Positions 1-8,046 of a stretch of 64,000 bases of DNA are shown here, in pieces. This DNA comes from Mycobacterium sp. URHB0044 (GTDB lineage Bacteria > Actinomycetota > Actinomycetes > Mycobacteriales > Mycobacteriaceae). The stretch covers positions 1 through 64,000 of the forward strand of contig NZ_JIAW01000014.1 in assembly GCF_000620625.1 (NCBI RefSeq), given 5' to 3'. Under the pieces are notes generated by a model. The model did not search any database and was not told the origin of the DNA. It worked only from the letters and a program-made list of their open reading frames with translations. Position 1 is the first letter of the stretch. Every line of letters starts with the position of its first letter. The position numbers and the translations under genes were made by a program.

Positions 1-240
1 GCCCGAACGGTCAGCGCGGTGGGCAACATCGGACTGAACTCAGTCGCCTACAAGGTCGGTGCCCAATACGCCTTTCAACAGGTTCTCGTCGTCAGTGACG
101 GCGACAACATCATCATCACCGATCTGGACGGCGAGGTCCTCGCCGAACGAACCCGACCCGCACCCGGCGTCAAATACGTCGGCAACGGCCGACCCCGCGG
201 CCCACGCGCCAAAGACGACGAAGCGTCACCGAAGTCCTGA
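1..240 (+). CDS. IS481-family transposase, C-terminal end (partial)
   Basis: This is the last 79 codons of a gene that begins before the window; the reading frame is open from base 1. The C-terminal stretch with VGAQYAFQQVLVV, a TDLDGEVLAERTRPAPGV motif and VGNGRPRG is the typical tail of the IS481-family (DDE, integrase-core) transposases common in mycobacteria. The catalytic DDE core is outside the window. The stop codon lies inside the first of three repeats that mark the right end of the element. The family assignment rests on recognising this tail, not on catalytic residues. Confidence 0.75.
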   Translation, partial: ARTVSAVGNIGLNSVAYKVGAQYAFQQVLVVSDGDNIIITDLDGEVLAERTRPAPGVKYVGNGRPRGPRAKDDEASPKS

Positions 241-300
241 CACACCTACTGTCACCAAAGTCCTGATACAGAACTGTCACCGATGTCCCGAGACATCACA
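225..300. repeat. Right end of IS481-type element with three iterated GTCACC repeats
   Basis: Three imperfect direct repeats start at 225, 251 and 276, each beginning GTCACC and followed by GAAGTCCTGACAC, AAAGTCCTGATAC and GATGTCCCGAGAC. The 25-26 bp spacing and the position at the 3' end of the transposase suggest transposase binding sites. The last copy probably includes the terminal inverted repeat, with the element ending near 300 in ACA. The left end is outside the window, so the target duplication cannot be seen. Confidence 0.6.
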
Positions 301-598
301 CCAGTCGATCGGCTACAACGGCCAGCCCGTGCAACGGGCCTTCCGCCGGGTCGACCCGCCGCTCGCCGTGCTCGTCGACCTGACCGCGGTGTTTCCCCGC
401 GAACCGCACCGCGCCGGCGGATACAACCCCGAGGGGCTGCAGATGCACGCCGTCGTCGAGGGCCGGCTGACCTGCTGGGGGCTGTGTGAGCAGGGATTCT
501 GGTGGGGATGGGTGACGTACGAGGTCGCGTACGGGGCGCAACGCCGGTCCGTCACGCACTGGATTCCGGCGTGGACGCTCAAGCGCAAGGCCGACTGA
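301..598 (+). pseudogene. 3' remnant of a conserved hypothetical gene cut by the IS element
   Basis: After the IS end an open frame runs for about 99 codons to a stop at 598 (IGYNGQPVQRAFRRVDPP ... HWIPAWTLKRKAD). It reads like ordinary coding sequence, rich in Trp, Gly and Tyr, but has no plausible start of its own. Upstream the same frame runs into IS sequence. The likely reading is that the IS element removed or separated the 5' part of a small hypothetical gene. The product family was not recognised. Confidence 0.5.
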
Positions 599-619
599 GC
601 GCGTCACTACCGTGGAGCC

Positions 620-1075
620 ATGGCCCGCAACTTCGCTACTGCCGACGCCGTTGGACTTCCCGAACTGCTGGACTTCGTCCGGCCACGCCACCACATGGTT
701 CTGACCACCTACCGCGCCGACGGCTCACTGCAGAGTTCGCCGGTGACCGGCGGCGTCGACGATGCCGGCCGCATCGTGATCGCCAGCTATCCGCAGCGGG
801 CGAAGTCGGCGAACCTGCGCCGTGATCCCCGCGCCAGCGTGACGGTGTTGTCCGACGAGTTCAACGGCGCCTATGTCCAGGTCGACGGCGACGCCGAGGT
901 GGTGCTGTTGCCGGATGCCGTCGAACCGCTCGTGGACTACTTCCGTGCCGTTGCGGGCGAGCACTCCGACTGGGACGAGTACCGCCGCGCGATGGTGGAC
1001 CAGGGAAAGTGCCTGATCAGGATCACTCCGACGCGATGGGGTCCGGTGGCCACCGGCGGATTCCCGCCGGCCTGA
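620..1075 (+). CDS. PPOX-class F420-dependent oxidoreductase family protein
   Basis: A 151-residue split-barrel flavin/F420-binding protein like the mycobacterial Rv1155 group. Typical features are an N-terminal strand TTYRADGSLQSSPV, the SANLRRDPRASVTV segment that lines the cofactor site, and the EHSDWDEYRRAMV helix shared with Rv1155-type proteins. Members of this family reduce or bind cofactor F420 or FMN; the substrate cannot be read from sequence. The length is normal. The start at 620 follows GTGGAGCC at a usual distance. It stands alone between the IS remnant and the glycosyltransferase operon. Confidence 0.8.
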   Translation: MARNFATADAVGLPELLDFVRPRHHMVLTTYRADGSLQSSPVTGGVDDAGRIVIASYPQRAKSANLRRDPRASVTVLSDEFNGAYVQVDGDAEVVLLPDAVEPLVDYFRAVAGEHSDWDEYRRAMVDQGKCLIRITPTRWGPVATGGFPPA

Positions 1076-1134
1076 CCCGGCGCGATATCGGGGACACGAC
1101 GGTGCCGCTGTGGTAGTCACAGAGGGCGGCCGCG

Positions 1135-1180
1135 TTGCGGTGGCTAGACGGTCAAACTATAGTCTGGACACATGTCCAGA
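1135..1180 (+). promoter_or_regulatory. Promoter and 18-bp palindromic operator of the GT4 operon
   Basis: A -35 element TTGCGG (1135-1140) and a -10 element TATAGT (1158-1163) are separated by 17 bp. The perfect inverted repeat TCTGGACA-CA-TGTCCAGA (1163-1180) overlaps the predicted transcription start. This layout is typical of a repressor operator of a dimeric regulator. No regulator gene lies next to it, so the binding protein is unknown. Transcription would begin about 45 bases before the ATG at 1216. Confidence 0.65.
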
Positions 1181-1215
1181 GCCCTGCCATCGCCTCTGGC
1201 CTCGGTGAGTTGACC

Positions 1216-2451
1216 ATGCGGATCGCCCTGTTGTCGTACCGAAGCAAGACGCATTGCGGTGGGCAAGGCGTGTACGTCCGCCATCTCAGCCGCGGTCTGG
1301 TCGAGCTCGGTCACGACGTCGAGGTCTTCTCGGGTCAGCCCTATCCGGGCGGTCTGGACCCCCGGGTGCGGCTCACCAAGGTGCCCAGCCTCGACCTCTA
1401 CCGCGAGCCCGATCCGTTCCGCATCCCGCGACCCAGCGAGATCCGCGACCGCATCGATCTGCTCGAACTGCTGACCACCTGGACGGCGGGCTTTCCCGAG
1501 CCGAAGACGTTCTGCATGCGGGTGGCCCGGATCCTCGCCGAACGCCGCGACGAGTTCGACGTCGTCCACGACAACCAGAGCCTGGGCACCGGGCTGCTGG
1601 ACGTCGCCGCGCTGGGCCTGCCGGTGGTCGCCACCGTGCACCATCCCATCACCCGGGACCGCGTGCTCGACGTCGCGGCGGCCAAGTGGTGGCGAAAGCC
1701 GTTGGTGCGCAGGTGGTATGCCTTCGCCGAGATGCAGAAGCAAGTCGCCCGCCAGATCCCCGAACTGTTGACCGTGTCCACCACGTCGGGCATCGACATC
1801 GCCGACGACTTCGGGGTGTCGCCAAGCCAACTGCACGTGGTGCCGCTCGGCGTCGACACCGAACTGTTTCAGCCGTCCGAGAACCGGGTGCGCAACCGCA
1901 TCATCGCCATCGCCAGCGCCGACGTGCCGTTGAAGGGCGTCAGCCACCTGCTGCACGCCGTCGCCCGGCTGCGCGTGGAGCGCGACCTCGACGTGCAGCT
2001 CGTTTCGAAGCTCGAACCCAACGGGCCCACCGAGAAGCTGATCGCCGAACTGGGCATCTCGGACATCGTGCACAGCTGCAGCGGCATCAGCGACGCCGAA
2101 CTCGCCCGCCTGCTGGCGTCGGCCGAGGTCGCCTGCATCCCGTCGCTCTACGAGGGCTTCTCCCTGCCCGCCGTCGAGGCGATGGCCAGCGGCACACCCA
2201 TCGTCGCCAGCCGCGCTGGTGCGCTGCCCGAGGTGGTCGGCACCGACGGCGAATGCGCCCGCCTCGTCCGCCCGGCCGACGTCGACGATCTGACCACAGT
2301 CCTGGGCGAGTTGCTCGACTCGCCGCTGGAGTTGCGCCGCCTCGGCGCGGCAGGCCGTCGCCGCGCACTCGAGGTGTTCAGCTGGGAATCCGTTGCGGCA
2401 CAGACGGCCTCGGTGTACGAACTGGCGATGGAGCGGACCAAGACATGCTGA
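1216..2451 (+). CDS. Family 4 glycosyltransferase
   Basis: A 411-residue GT-B fold retaining glycosyltransferase of family GT4. The N-terminal acceptor domain starts MRIALLSYRSKTHCGGQGVY with the glycine-rich loop. The C-terminal nucleotide-sugar domain has the EX7E motif EGFSLPAVE (residues 313-321). The ATG at 1216 is preferred to earlier starts because it begins the conserved first strand and lies downstream of the promoter. The stop overlaps the ATG of the next gene (ATGCTGA), so translation is probably coupled. The acceptor is unknown; the operon suggests a glycosylated cell-envelope lipid or polyprenoid. Confidence 0.85.
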   Translation: MRIALLSYRSKTHCGGQGVYVRHLSRGLVELGHDVEVFSGQPYPGGLDPRVRLTKVPSLDLYREPDPFRIPRPSEIRDRIDLLELLTTWTAGFPEPKTFCMRVARILAERRDEFDVVHDNQSLGTGLLDVAALGLPVVATVHHPITRDRVLDVAAAKWWRKPLVRRWYAFAEMQKQVARQIPELLTVSTTSGIDIADDFGVSPSQLHVVPLGVDTELFQPSENRVRNRIIAIASADVPLKGVSHLLHAVARLRVERDLDVQLVSKLEPNGPTEKLIAELGISDIVHSCSGISDAELARLLASAEVACIPSLYEGFSLPAVEAMASGTPIVASRAGALPEVVGTDGECARLVRPADVDDLTTVLGELLDSPLELRRLGAAGRRRALEVFSWESVAAQTASVYELAMERTKTC

Positions 2452-3173
2452 CCGTTGACTTCGACCGGCTGGGTGTCGGCGTTGGCACTTCCGTGATCGA
2501 CGTGGGATGCGGTGCGGGCAGGCACTCGTTCGAAGCGTTCCGGCGTGGCGCCGACGTGGTGGCGTTCGACCAGGACGGCGAGGAGCTCAACGACGTCGAC
2601 GCGATCCTGCAGGCCATGCAGCAGCAGGGCGAGGCGCCGGCGTCGGCCAAGGCCGAGGCAGTCAAGGGTGACGCACTCGATTTGCCTTACGGCGACGCCA
2701 GTTTCGACTGCGTGATCGCGTCGGAGATCCTCGAACACGTTCCGCAGGACGACCGCGCGATCGACGAGCTGGTGCGGATCGTCAAGCCCGGCGGCTGGCT
2801 GGCCGTCACCGTGCCGCGGTGGCTGCCCGAGAAGATCTGCTGGGCGTTGTCCGACGAGTATCACGCCAACGAGGGCGGCCACATCCGGATCTACCGGGCC
2901 GACGAGTTGCACGCCAAGATCGCGGATCGTGGCATGCGCTTCGAACATCGCCACCACGCACACGCGCTGCACTCACCGTTCTGGTGGCTGAAATGCGCTG
3001 TAGGCGTTGACAAGCCGGACCATCCGCTGGTGGGTGCCTATCACAAGCTGTTGGTGTGGGACATGATGTCGCGGCCCTGGCTGACCCGCAACGCCGAGGC
3101 GGCGCTCAACCCGCTGATCGGTAAGAGCGTCGCCCTGTACTTCCAGAAGCCGGCGGATTTCGGGAGCCGGTGA
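2445..3173 (+). CDS. Class I SAM-dependent methyltransferase
   Basis: A 242-residue Rossmann-fold methyltransferase (Methyltransf_11 type). Motif I is VIDVGCGAGRHS near residues 17-28, followed by the acidic FDQDGEE after strand 2, GDALDLPYGDASFDCVI around the adenine site, and the post-motif VKPGGWLAVTVP. The ATG overlaps the stop of the glycosyltransferase by 7 bases and its own stop overlaps the next start, so the three genes form one translationally coupled operon. The substrate is not evident from sequence. Confidence 0.85.
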   Translation: MLTVDFDRLGVGVGTSVIDVGCGAGRHSFEAFRRGADVVAFDQDGEELNDVDAILQAMQQQGEAPASAKAEAVKGDALDLPYGDASFDCVIASEILEHVPQDDRAIDELVRIVKPGGWLAVTVPRWLPEKICWALSDEYHANEGGHIRIYRADELHAKIADRGMRFEHRHHAHALHSPFWWLKCAVGVDKPDHPLVGAYHKLLVWDMMSRPWLTRNAEAALNPLIGKSVALYFQKPADFGSR

Positions 3174-4246
3174 CGTTGCGGACGCATGAGATCCCCGGTG
3201 TCGCGGGCGTTCTGACGCCGCAGCAGTGCCTCCAGACCGCCAAGTCGATTGCCGCGACGCAGGAATCCAGCGGTGCGCTGCCCTGGTTCGACGGCGGCCA
3301 CACGGATCCGTGGGATCACGTCGAGAACGCGATGGCCCTGACGGCTGCCGGGCTGTGGGAGCCCGCGCGCGCGGCGTTCGACTGGTGCCGGAACACGCAG
3401 CGCGCGGACGGCTCGTGGCCCATCCAGCTACGCAACGGCGTCGTCGAGGATGCGAACAGCGACAGCAACTTCTGTGCCTACGTCGCGACCGGCGTCTGGC
3501 ACTACGTGCTCATCACCAAGGACCGCGCGTTCGCGGAGTTGATGTGGCCGGTGGTGAACCGTGCCATCGAATTCGTGCTGACCATGCAGCTCGACGGTGG
3601 CGAGATCGCTTGGGCCCGAAGCGATGCCGGAATCGTCGAGGAGGCGCTGCTGACCGGGTGTGCCAGCATCTATCACAGCATCCGGTGTGCGCTGGCGCTG
3701 GCGACCTACGTCGGCGAGTCGCAACCCGAGTGGGAAGTGGCCGTCGGCAGCCTCGGCCACGCCGTCGCGGAGCATCCGGAGTCGTTCCTGCTCAAGGACA
3801 CTCACTCGATGGAGTGGTATTACCCGGTGCTCGGTGGCGCGGTTCGCGGCGACGCCGCCAGGGCACGCATCGACGCCCGCTGGGATGAGTTCGTGGTGCC
3901 GGGCCTCGGCATCCGGTGCATCGACCATCGGCCGTGGGTGACCGGCGCGGAGACGTGCGAACTGGTGATGGCGCTGGACGCCATCGGCGATGCGGCCCGC
4001 GCCCACGAGCAGTTCGCGAACATGCACCACCTACGCGAGACGGACGGCTCGTACTGGACCGGTCTGGTGTTCGCCGACGGCAAGCGGTGGCCGGTGGAGC
4101 GCACCACGTGGACCGGGGCGGCCATGATCCTGGCGGCCGACGCGCTGTCGCGCACCACGCGTGCGAGCGGCATCTTCCGCGGCCACGACCTGCCGCGCGG
4201 TCTCGAAGGCGAGTTCGACTGCGCCTGCGCGGCCAGCGAGCGCTAG
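3170..4246 (+). CDS. Prenyltransferase/squalene-cyclase-fold protein
   Basis: A 358-residue alpha/alpha-barrel protein of the type annotated as prenyltransferase or squalene oxidase repeat protein. It has repeated Trp-rich helical units, such as DPWDHVENAMAL and the QW-like TQRADGSWPIQL, which resemble terpene cyclase or glycoside-hydrolase barrels. The Asp-rich catalytic motif of true squalene-hopene cyclases is not visible, so the enzymatic role is open. The GTG start shares four bases with the methyltransferase stop. It is the last gene of the GT4-methyltransferase-barrel operon. Confidence 0.65.
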   Translation: MTLRTHEIPGVAGVLTPQQCLQTAKSIAATQESSGALPWFDGGHTDPWDHVENAMALTAAGLWEPARAAFDWCRNTQRADGSWPIQLRNGVVEDANSDSNFCAYVATGVWHYVLITKDRAFAELMWPVVNRAIEFVLTMQLDGGEIAWARSDAGIVEEALLTGCASIYHSIRCALALATYVGESQPEWEVAVGSLGHAVAEHPESFLLKDTHSMEWYYPVLGGAVRGDAARARIDARWDEFVVPGLGIRCIDHRPWVTGAETCELVMALDAIGDAARAHEQFANMHHLRETDGSYWTGLVFADGKRWPVERTTWTGAAMILAADALSRTTRASGIFRGHDLPRGLEGEFDCACAASER

Positions 4247-4342
4247 CGGCGTCACGGATTGACGACGTTTTAGCGACGCCACCGTCCTTGGTGATGGATG
4301 ATTTGGGCCTATTCGCATCGCCCCCCAAATGAAGGACCGCTG

Positions 4343-5989
4343 ATGGCCGCTCTCGTCCGCCCATGTCTCGTCGCAGGGATTGCCGTTGCCGGTGCCAGTT
4401 TTTGGCTGGCGAGTGCTCCCGGCGAGCCTGCGCCCGAGGTGCGATTGGCGTCAGTGGAGTCGGTGCTGTCGACGGTACCGCTCTCGCCTGCGACGGGAAC
4501 GTGTGGTGAGTTGTGGTGCAGCGAGCTGTTCGGGTCGGCCGTCTCGGCGCCCACTCCGCTGCGGCTGGCCGCGGCCCTCGATGTGCCTGCGGCTGCTCCG
4601 GGTACCGATCCGATCAGTGCGTTCATCCGGATCTTCGTCGGCAATGGGACCGCCGACAATCCGAATGCCGGGCTGCTGATCGGCAATGGCCTCGACGGGT
4701 TGCCGGGTCAGCACGGTGGCAACGGCGGGCTGCTGTTCGGCTTGGGTGGTGCAGGCGGCGTCGGGGTGGCCGGCGTCAATGGCGGGGCTGGCGGGAACGG
4801 CGGTAGCGCAGGACTGTTCGGCAACGGTGGCGCCGGCGGGGCGGGTGTGGCGGCGGACGCGAACAGTGGCGTCGCGGGCAACGGTGGTCGCGGCGGCAAC
4901 GGTGGGTTGTTGATCGGCAACGGCGGCGCAGGCGGTCAGGGCGGGCAGGGCGCGACGGGCGCGGCCGGGGTCAATCCAGGCCCGAAACCGCCGACGACAC
5001 CGGCTGGCGACGGGTCGCAAGGCACCCAGGCACCGTTCGGAGGTCAGGCTGGCGCCGGCACTCCGGGCCAGCCGGGCACCGCGGACGGGCAGGCCGGTGG
5101 CACGGGTGGCACCGGCGGCGACGCGGATGGCTCCGGGGGTGGCCCTCGTGACCCTCGCAGCGGCTTCGGCGGGGCGGGCGGCGCAGGTGGGGCCGGCGGG
5201 CCCGGCGCTCCCGGCGGCGCCGGCGGCAATGGCGGCGATGCCGCCGGTGATCCCGCCGACGGCGGTATCGGTGTCGGCGGTGTCGGTGGTGTGGGCGGCG
5301 ATGGCGGATCCGGCGCTCCCGGCGGTAACGGTGGTAACGGTGGCGGGGGCGCAGGCGCACCCGGCACGGCGGCGGGTACGGGCGGTGCGGGCGGCACCGG
5401 AGGTACCGGCGCGGCAGGCGGCACCGGCGGTGACGGCGGCAGAATCAACGTTGGACCCAACCCGGCCGTTGCTGGCACCGGCGGGGCAGGAGGCACCGGC
5501 GGCACGGGGGCATCGGGCAGCGGCGGCGGAGCCGGCGGGGCGGGCGGCGCAGGTGGCTCGGGCGGCATCCTCGTCGGCACCGGCGGTGCAGGCGGCACGG
5601 GTGGTTCAGGCGGCACTGGAGGAACCGGCGCCACCGGTGGCCCTGGCGGTTTGGGTGGCAGCGGCGGCTTTGGTGGTAGCTCTGAGATCACGGGCGGAAC
5701 CGGCGGTCAGGGCGGCGACGGCGGCACGGGCGGCACCGGTGGCGCTGGTGGCACCGGCGGCAACGGTGGTGCGGCAGGATCGGGCGGCTTCATCGGCGGC
5801 GGCGGCACCACGGGCTCTGGCGGCTCGGGCGGCACCGGGGGCCAAGGCGGCGCGGGAGGAGCGCTCGGATCCGGCAGGGCCGGCGGACAGGGTCAAGCGG
5901 GTTCGGGCAGCCCGGGCGCCGACGGCTCCACGGGCAGCACCGGATCGCAAGGCGCGACGGGCAGCGCCGGCGGTCCTGGCGACCGCTAA
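4343..5989 (+). CDS. PGRS-type glycine-rich exported protein lacking a PE domain
   Basis: A 548-residue protein. Residues 1-30 look like a signal peptide (MAALVRPCLVAGIAVAGASF). A short unique region ends in the PGRS signature NPNAGLLIGNGLDG. The rest, from about residue 110, consists of GG-X-GG and GNGG repeats with occasional LLIGNGG and ILVGTGG punctuations. The ATG at 4343 is preceded by GAAGGACC at good spacing. PGRS domains in slow growers are normally fused to a PE domain, which is absent here, so export would rely on the signal peptide. The repeats probably form a surface-exposed glycine-rich helical sheet. Function is unknown. Confidence 0.75.
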   Translation: MAALVRPCLVAGIAVAGASFWLASAPGEPAPEVRLASVESVLSTVPLSPATGTCGELWCSELFGSAVSAPTPLRLAAALDVPAAAPGTDPISAFIRIFVGNGTADNPNAGLLIGNGLDGLPGQHGGNGGLLFGLGGAGGVGVAGVNGGAGGNGGSAGLFGNGGAGGAGVAADANSGVAGNGGRGGNGGLLIGNGGAGGQGGQGATGAAGVNPGPKPPTTPAGDGSQGTQAPFGGQAGAGTPGQPGTADGQAGGTGGTGGDADGSGGGPRDPRSGFGGAGGAGGAGGPGAPGGAGGNGGDAAGDPADGGIGVGGVGGVGGDGGSGAPGGNGGNGGGGAGAPGTAAGTGGAGGTGGTGAAGGTGGDGGRINVGPNPAVAGTGGAGGTGGTGASGSGGGAGGAGGAGGSGGILVGTGGAGGTGGSGGTGGTGATGGPGGLGGSGGFGGSSEITGGTGGQGGDGGTGGTGGAGGTGGNGGAAGSGGFIGGGGTTGSGGSGGTGGQGGAGGALGSGRAGGQGQAGSGSPGADGSTGSTGSQGATGSAGGPGDR

Positions 5990-6077
5990 CCGTCAGACGG
6001 GCTGCGCGCGCCCGCCGAGAGTGCAGAACATTGCGAAGAATCAGCGAAAGTTGGCCAACAACTTCACATTCGGCGAA

Positions 6078-6734
6078 TCAGATCCGCTCAAGCAGCCGCA
6101 GCGAGCCGGTCGCGCCGACCTCGCGGAACTCGCCGCTGTCCAGTGCGCGCCGGTAGATGCGGTACGGCGCCTGCCCACCGTCGTCGGGGTTGGGAAACAC
6201 ATCGTGGATCACCAGTGCGCCACCGACGGCCACCCATTTGGCCCAGCCGTCGTAGTCCTTCTGCGCGGCCTCGTCGGTGTGGCCGCCGTCGATGAACAAG
6301 AACTGCAAGGGAGTTCGCCACGACCTGGCGACGAGCGCGGACTTGCCGACCACGGCGACCACCGTGTCGTCCAGTGCGGCGGCATCGAGCGTGTGCCGCA
6401 GGGTCGGTAACGTGTCGAACCGCCCGGTGACCGGGTCGACCATCGAGGTGTCGTGGTACTCCCAGCCGGGCTGGTGCTCCTCGGAGCCGTGGTGGTGGTC
6501 GATGGTGTACAGCACGCCGCCGGTCTGCTGGGCGGCGGCGCCGAGCAGCACCGTCGACTTGCCGCAGTAGGTGCCGATCTCGACGCCGACGCCGTCACCG
6601 AGGTAGCGCACCGCCGCGTCGTACAGCGCCCGGCCCTCGTCGGCCGGCATGAATCCGATGACCTCGTCGGCGAGTGCGAACAGGCGCGCCGCGGCGGGCG
6701 GCAGGGCGGTGTCGGTGGTGTCGGCAGAGCTCAT
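6078..6734 (-). CDS. Class I SAM-dependent methyltransferase (Methyltransf_24 type)
   Basis: About 218 residues from the ATG at 6734. Motif I is GVEIGTYCGKSTVLL, then the YTIDHHHGSEEHQPG loop and FLFIDGGHTDEAAQKDYDGW, which is typical of O-methyltransferase-like Methyltransf_24 proteins. VGGALVIHDVFPNPDDGG is the strand-5 region with a metal-site-like HD. The substrate is unknown. It is transcribed divergently from the TetR gene at 6788, and the short region between them holds a palindrome. An ATG nine bases upstream is a possible alternative start. Confidence 0.75.
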   Translation of the reverse strand: MSSADTTDTALPPAAARLFALADEVIGFMPADEGRALYDAAVRYLGDGVGVEIGTYCGKSTVLLGAAAQQTGGVLYTIDHHHGSEEHQPGWEYHDTSMVDPVTGRFDTLPTLRHTLDAAALDDTVVAVVGKSALVARSWRTPLQFLFIDGGHTDEAAQKDYDGWAKWVAVGGALVIHDVFPNPDDGGQAPYRIYRRALDSGEFREVGATGSLRLLERI

Positions 6735-6757
6735 GTGGGTCAACTTACCGTTGCCGG

Positions 6758-6775
6758 TACTACGCAGTTGTAGTA
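6758..6775. promoter_or_regulatory. Palindromic operator between methyltransferase and TetR genes
   Basis: TACTAC-GCAGTT-GTAGTA is a perfect 6+6+6 inverted repeat 13 bases before the GTG of the TetR gene and 24 bases before the ATG of the divergent methyltransferase gene. The form and position fit autoregulation by the adjacent TetR protein with co-regulation of the methyltransferase. This is inferred from position. Confidence 0.55.
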
Positions 6776-6787
6776 GCGTCCAGACAC

Positions 6788-7357
6788 GTGTCCGATCCGA
6801 CCCTAGAGTCGACTCGGCGCCGTCTGACCGCCAAGCAGGCCGACACCGTCGATCGCCTGGGCAAGGCCGCGGTCGAACTCCTGAATCGCGAGGGTTTCGC
6901 CGGTCTCACCGTGCGCCGCGTCGCCGCCGAAGCGGGGGTTGGCGCCGCCACCGCGTACACCTACTTCTCGTCCAAGGAGCACCTCGTCGCCGAGGTGTTC
7001 TGGCGCAGGCTCGCGGCCTCACCACCCGCCGGACACGACTCCGTCGATCCCGCCGCACGGGTCATCGACGTGCTGCACCACATCGCGCTGCTGGTCGCCG
7101 ACGAGCCGGAATTCGCAGGGGCAGTGACCAGCGCGCTGTTGGGCCGCGACCCCGACGTCGAGGTGCTGCGCCAGCGCATCGGTCGCGACATCCGCGGCCG
7201 GCTGTCGGCGGCACTCGGCGCGGACGTCGACCCGGACGTGATCGACACGTTGGAGATGCTGTACTCCGGCGCCCTGGTCCGGGCCGGGATGGGGTACGCG
7301 TCCTACCCGGACATCGCCCGCCGACTGGAGAAGTCGGCGCGACTCATTCTGAGCTGA
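6788..7357 (+). CDS. TetR/AcrR family transcriptional regulator
   Basis: A 189-residue regulator. The N-terminal helix-turn-helix spans about residues 17-62 (AAVELLNREGFAGLTVRRVA ... ATAYTYFSSKEHLV), matching the TetR consensus. The C-terminal ligand-binding helices are not family-specific. The GTG at 6788 is chosen because upstream in-frame codons run through the operator. It ends head-on against the next TetR gene with a short overlap (7344-7357). Confidence 0.85.
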   Translation: MSDPTLESTRRRLTAKQADTVDRLGKAAVELLNREGFAGLTVRRVAAEAGVGAATAYTYFSSKEHLVAEVFWRRLAASPPAGHDSVDPAARVIDVLHHIALLVADEPEFAGAVTSALLGRDPDVEVLRQRIGRDIRGRLSAALGADVDPDVIDTLEMLYSGALVRAGMGYASYPDIARRLEKSARLILS

Positions 7358-7967
7358 CGCCGCGCGGACCAAGGATGGCGGTCGCCGCGATGATGGCGGG
7401 CTCCGTCATGTCGTGTGGGTCGGTTCCGCGTTCGACGATCTGCGCGGTCAGTTCGCGCAAGCCGCCAAGCAGGATCAGCGCCAGGGCTCGCGGGGCCGGT
7501 GGTAGCCCCGCGCGCCGGAATCCCGGGCTGTCGGTGAGGTCGACGAGCATGTCGGTGAGCTGCTCCATGGCCAGCCGGTGCAACGGCTGCGCCGCCAGGC
7601 CGAGCGCGGGCGCCTCGCGGATCCAGCTCAGCGTGATGGCCGGTCGCGCGGCGATGTGGTGGACGTAGGCGTCCGCCGCGGCGCGAATCTGGTCCTGCCA
7701 CGGGGCTTCCCCGTCGACAGCCGCCTGGATCGTGGCGATCAGATGATCGTTGTTGGTGCGCAGTAGGTCGACGAAACACTCTTCCTTGCTTGGGAATTCG
7801 CCGTAGAAGGTCCGCTTGGAGGTCTTCGCGTTGCGCACGATGTCGGCGACCGTGGTCTCGCGGTAACCGCGTTCGGCGATGGAGTCGGCGAGTCCGTCGA
7901 GCAACCGCTGCCGAAAGGCGCCGGCTCCCGACGCGGTCGGGGCTGCGTCCGTCAAAGCGGCTTCCAC
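7344..7967 (-). CDS. TetR family regulator adjacent to cyp138 (Rv0135c-like)
   Basis: About 207 residues from the GTG at 7967. The helix-turn-helix is in GLADSIAERGYRETTVADIV ... KTSKRTFYGEFPSKEECF. The gene order TetR / P450 / msrA is that of Rv0135c-Rv0136-Rv0137c in Mtb. Two copies of GGTAC-N6-GTACC lie in the region shared with the divergent P450 gene and are its probable operators. Upstream in-frame ATG codons fall in that operator region and were not used. Confidence 0.8.
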   Translation of the reverse strand: MEAALTDAAPTASGAGAFRQRLLDGLADSIAERGYRETTVADIVRNAKTSKRTFYGEFPSKEECFVDLLRTNNDHLIATIQAAVDGEAPWQDQIRAAADAYVHHIAARPAITLSWIREAPALGLAAQPLHRLAMEQLTDMLVDLTDSPGFRRAGLPPAPRALALILLGGLRELTAQIVERGTDPHDMTEPAIIAATAILGPRGVSSE

Positions 7968-7996
7968 GTCGTTGCCTCCGAACCCTTGCGCACGTG

Positions 7997-8046
7997 CGGT
8001 ACTGAGATGTACCGTACAACACACACCGACGGTACACCGCAGTACC
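7997..8046. promoter_or_regulatory. Two tandem GGTAC-N6-GTACC operators
   Basis: CGGTAC-TGAGAT-GTACCG spans 7997-8014. CGGTAC-ACCGCA-GTACCA spans 8030-8047. The two half-site pairs are 33 bp apart, about three helical turns, so two repressor dimers could bind on the same face. They occupy the whole promoter space between the TetR gene and the P450 gene, as expected for autorepression together with control of the P450. Confidence 0.65.

Noticed and set aside
1254..2444. Extended reading frame before the methyltransferase
   Set aside because: It overlaps the glycosyltransferase in another frame and is Arg/Pro-rich shadow sequence; the methyltransferase begins at 2445.
5044..5691. Long proline-rich open frame on the minus strand
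   Set aside because: It is the complement of the GGX repeats of the PGRS gene; such frames arise automatically from GC-rich repeats.
4640..5980. CRISPR-like regularly repeated DNA
   Set aside because: The repeats are short codon repeats (GGC GGX) inside one frame, without conserved spacer lengths.
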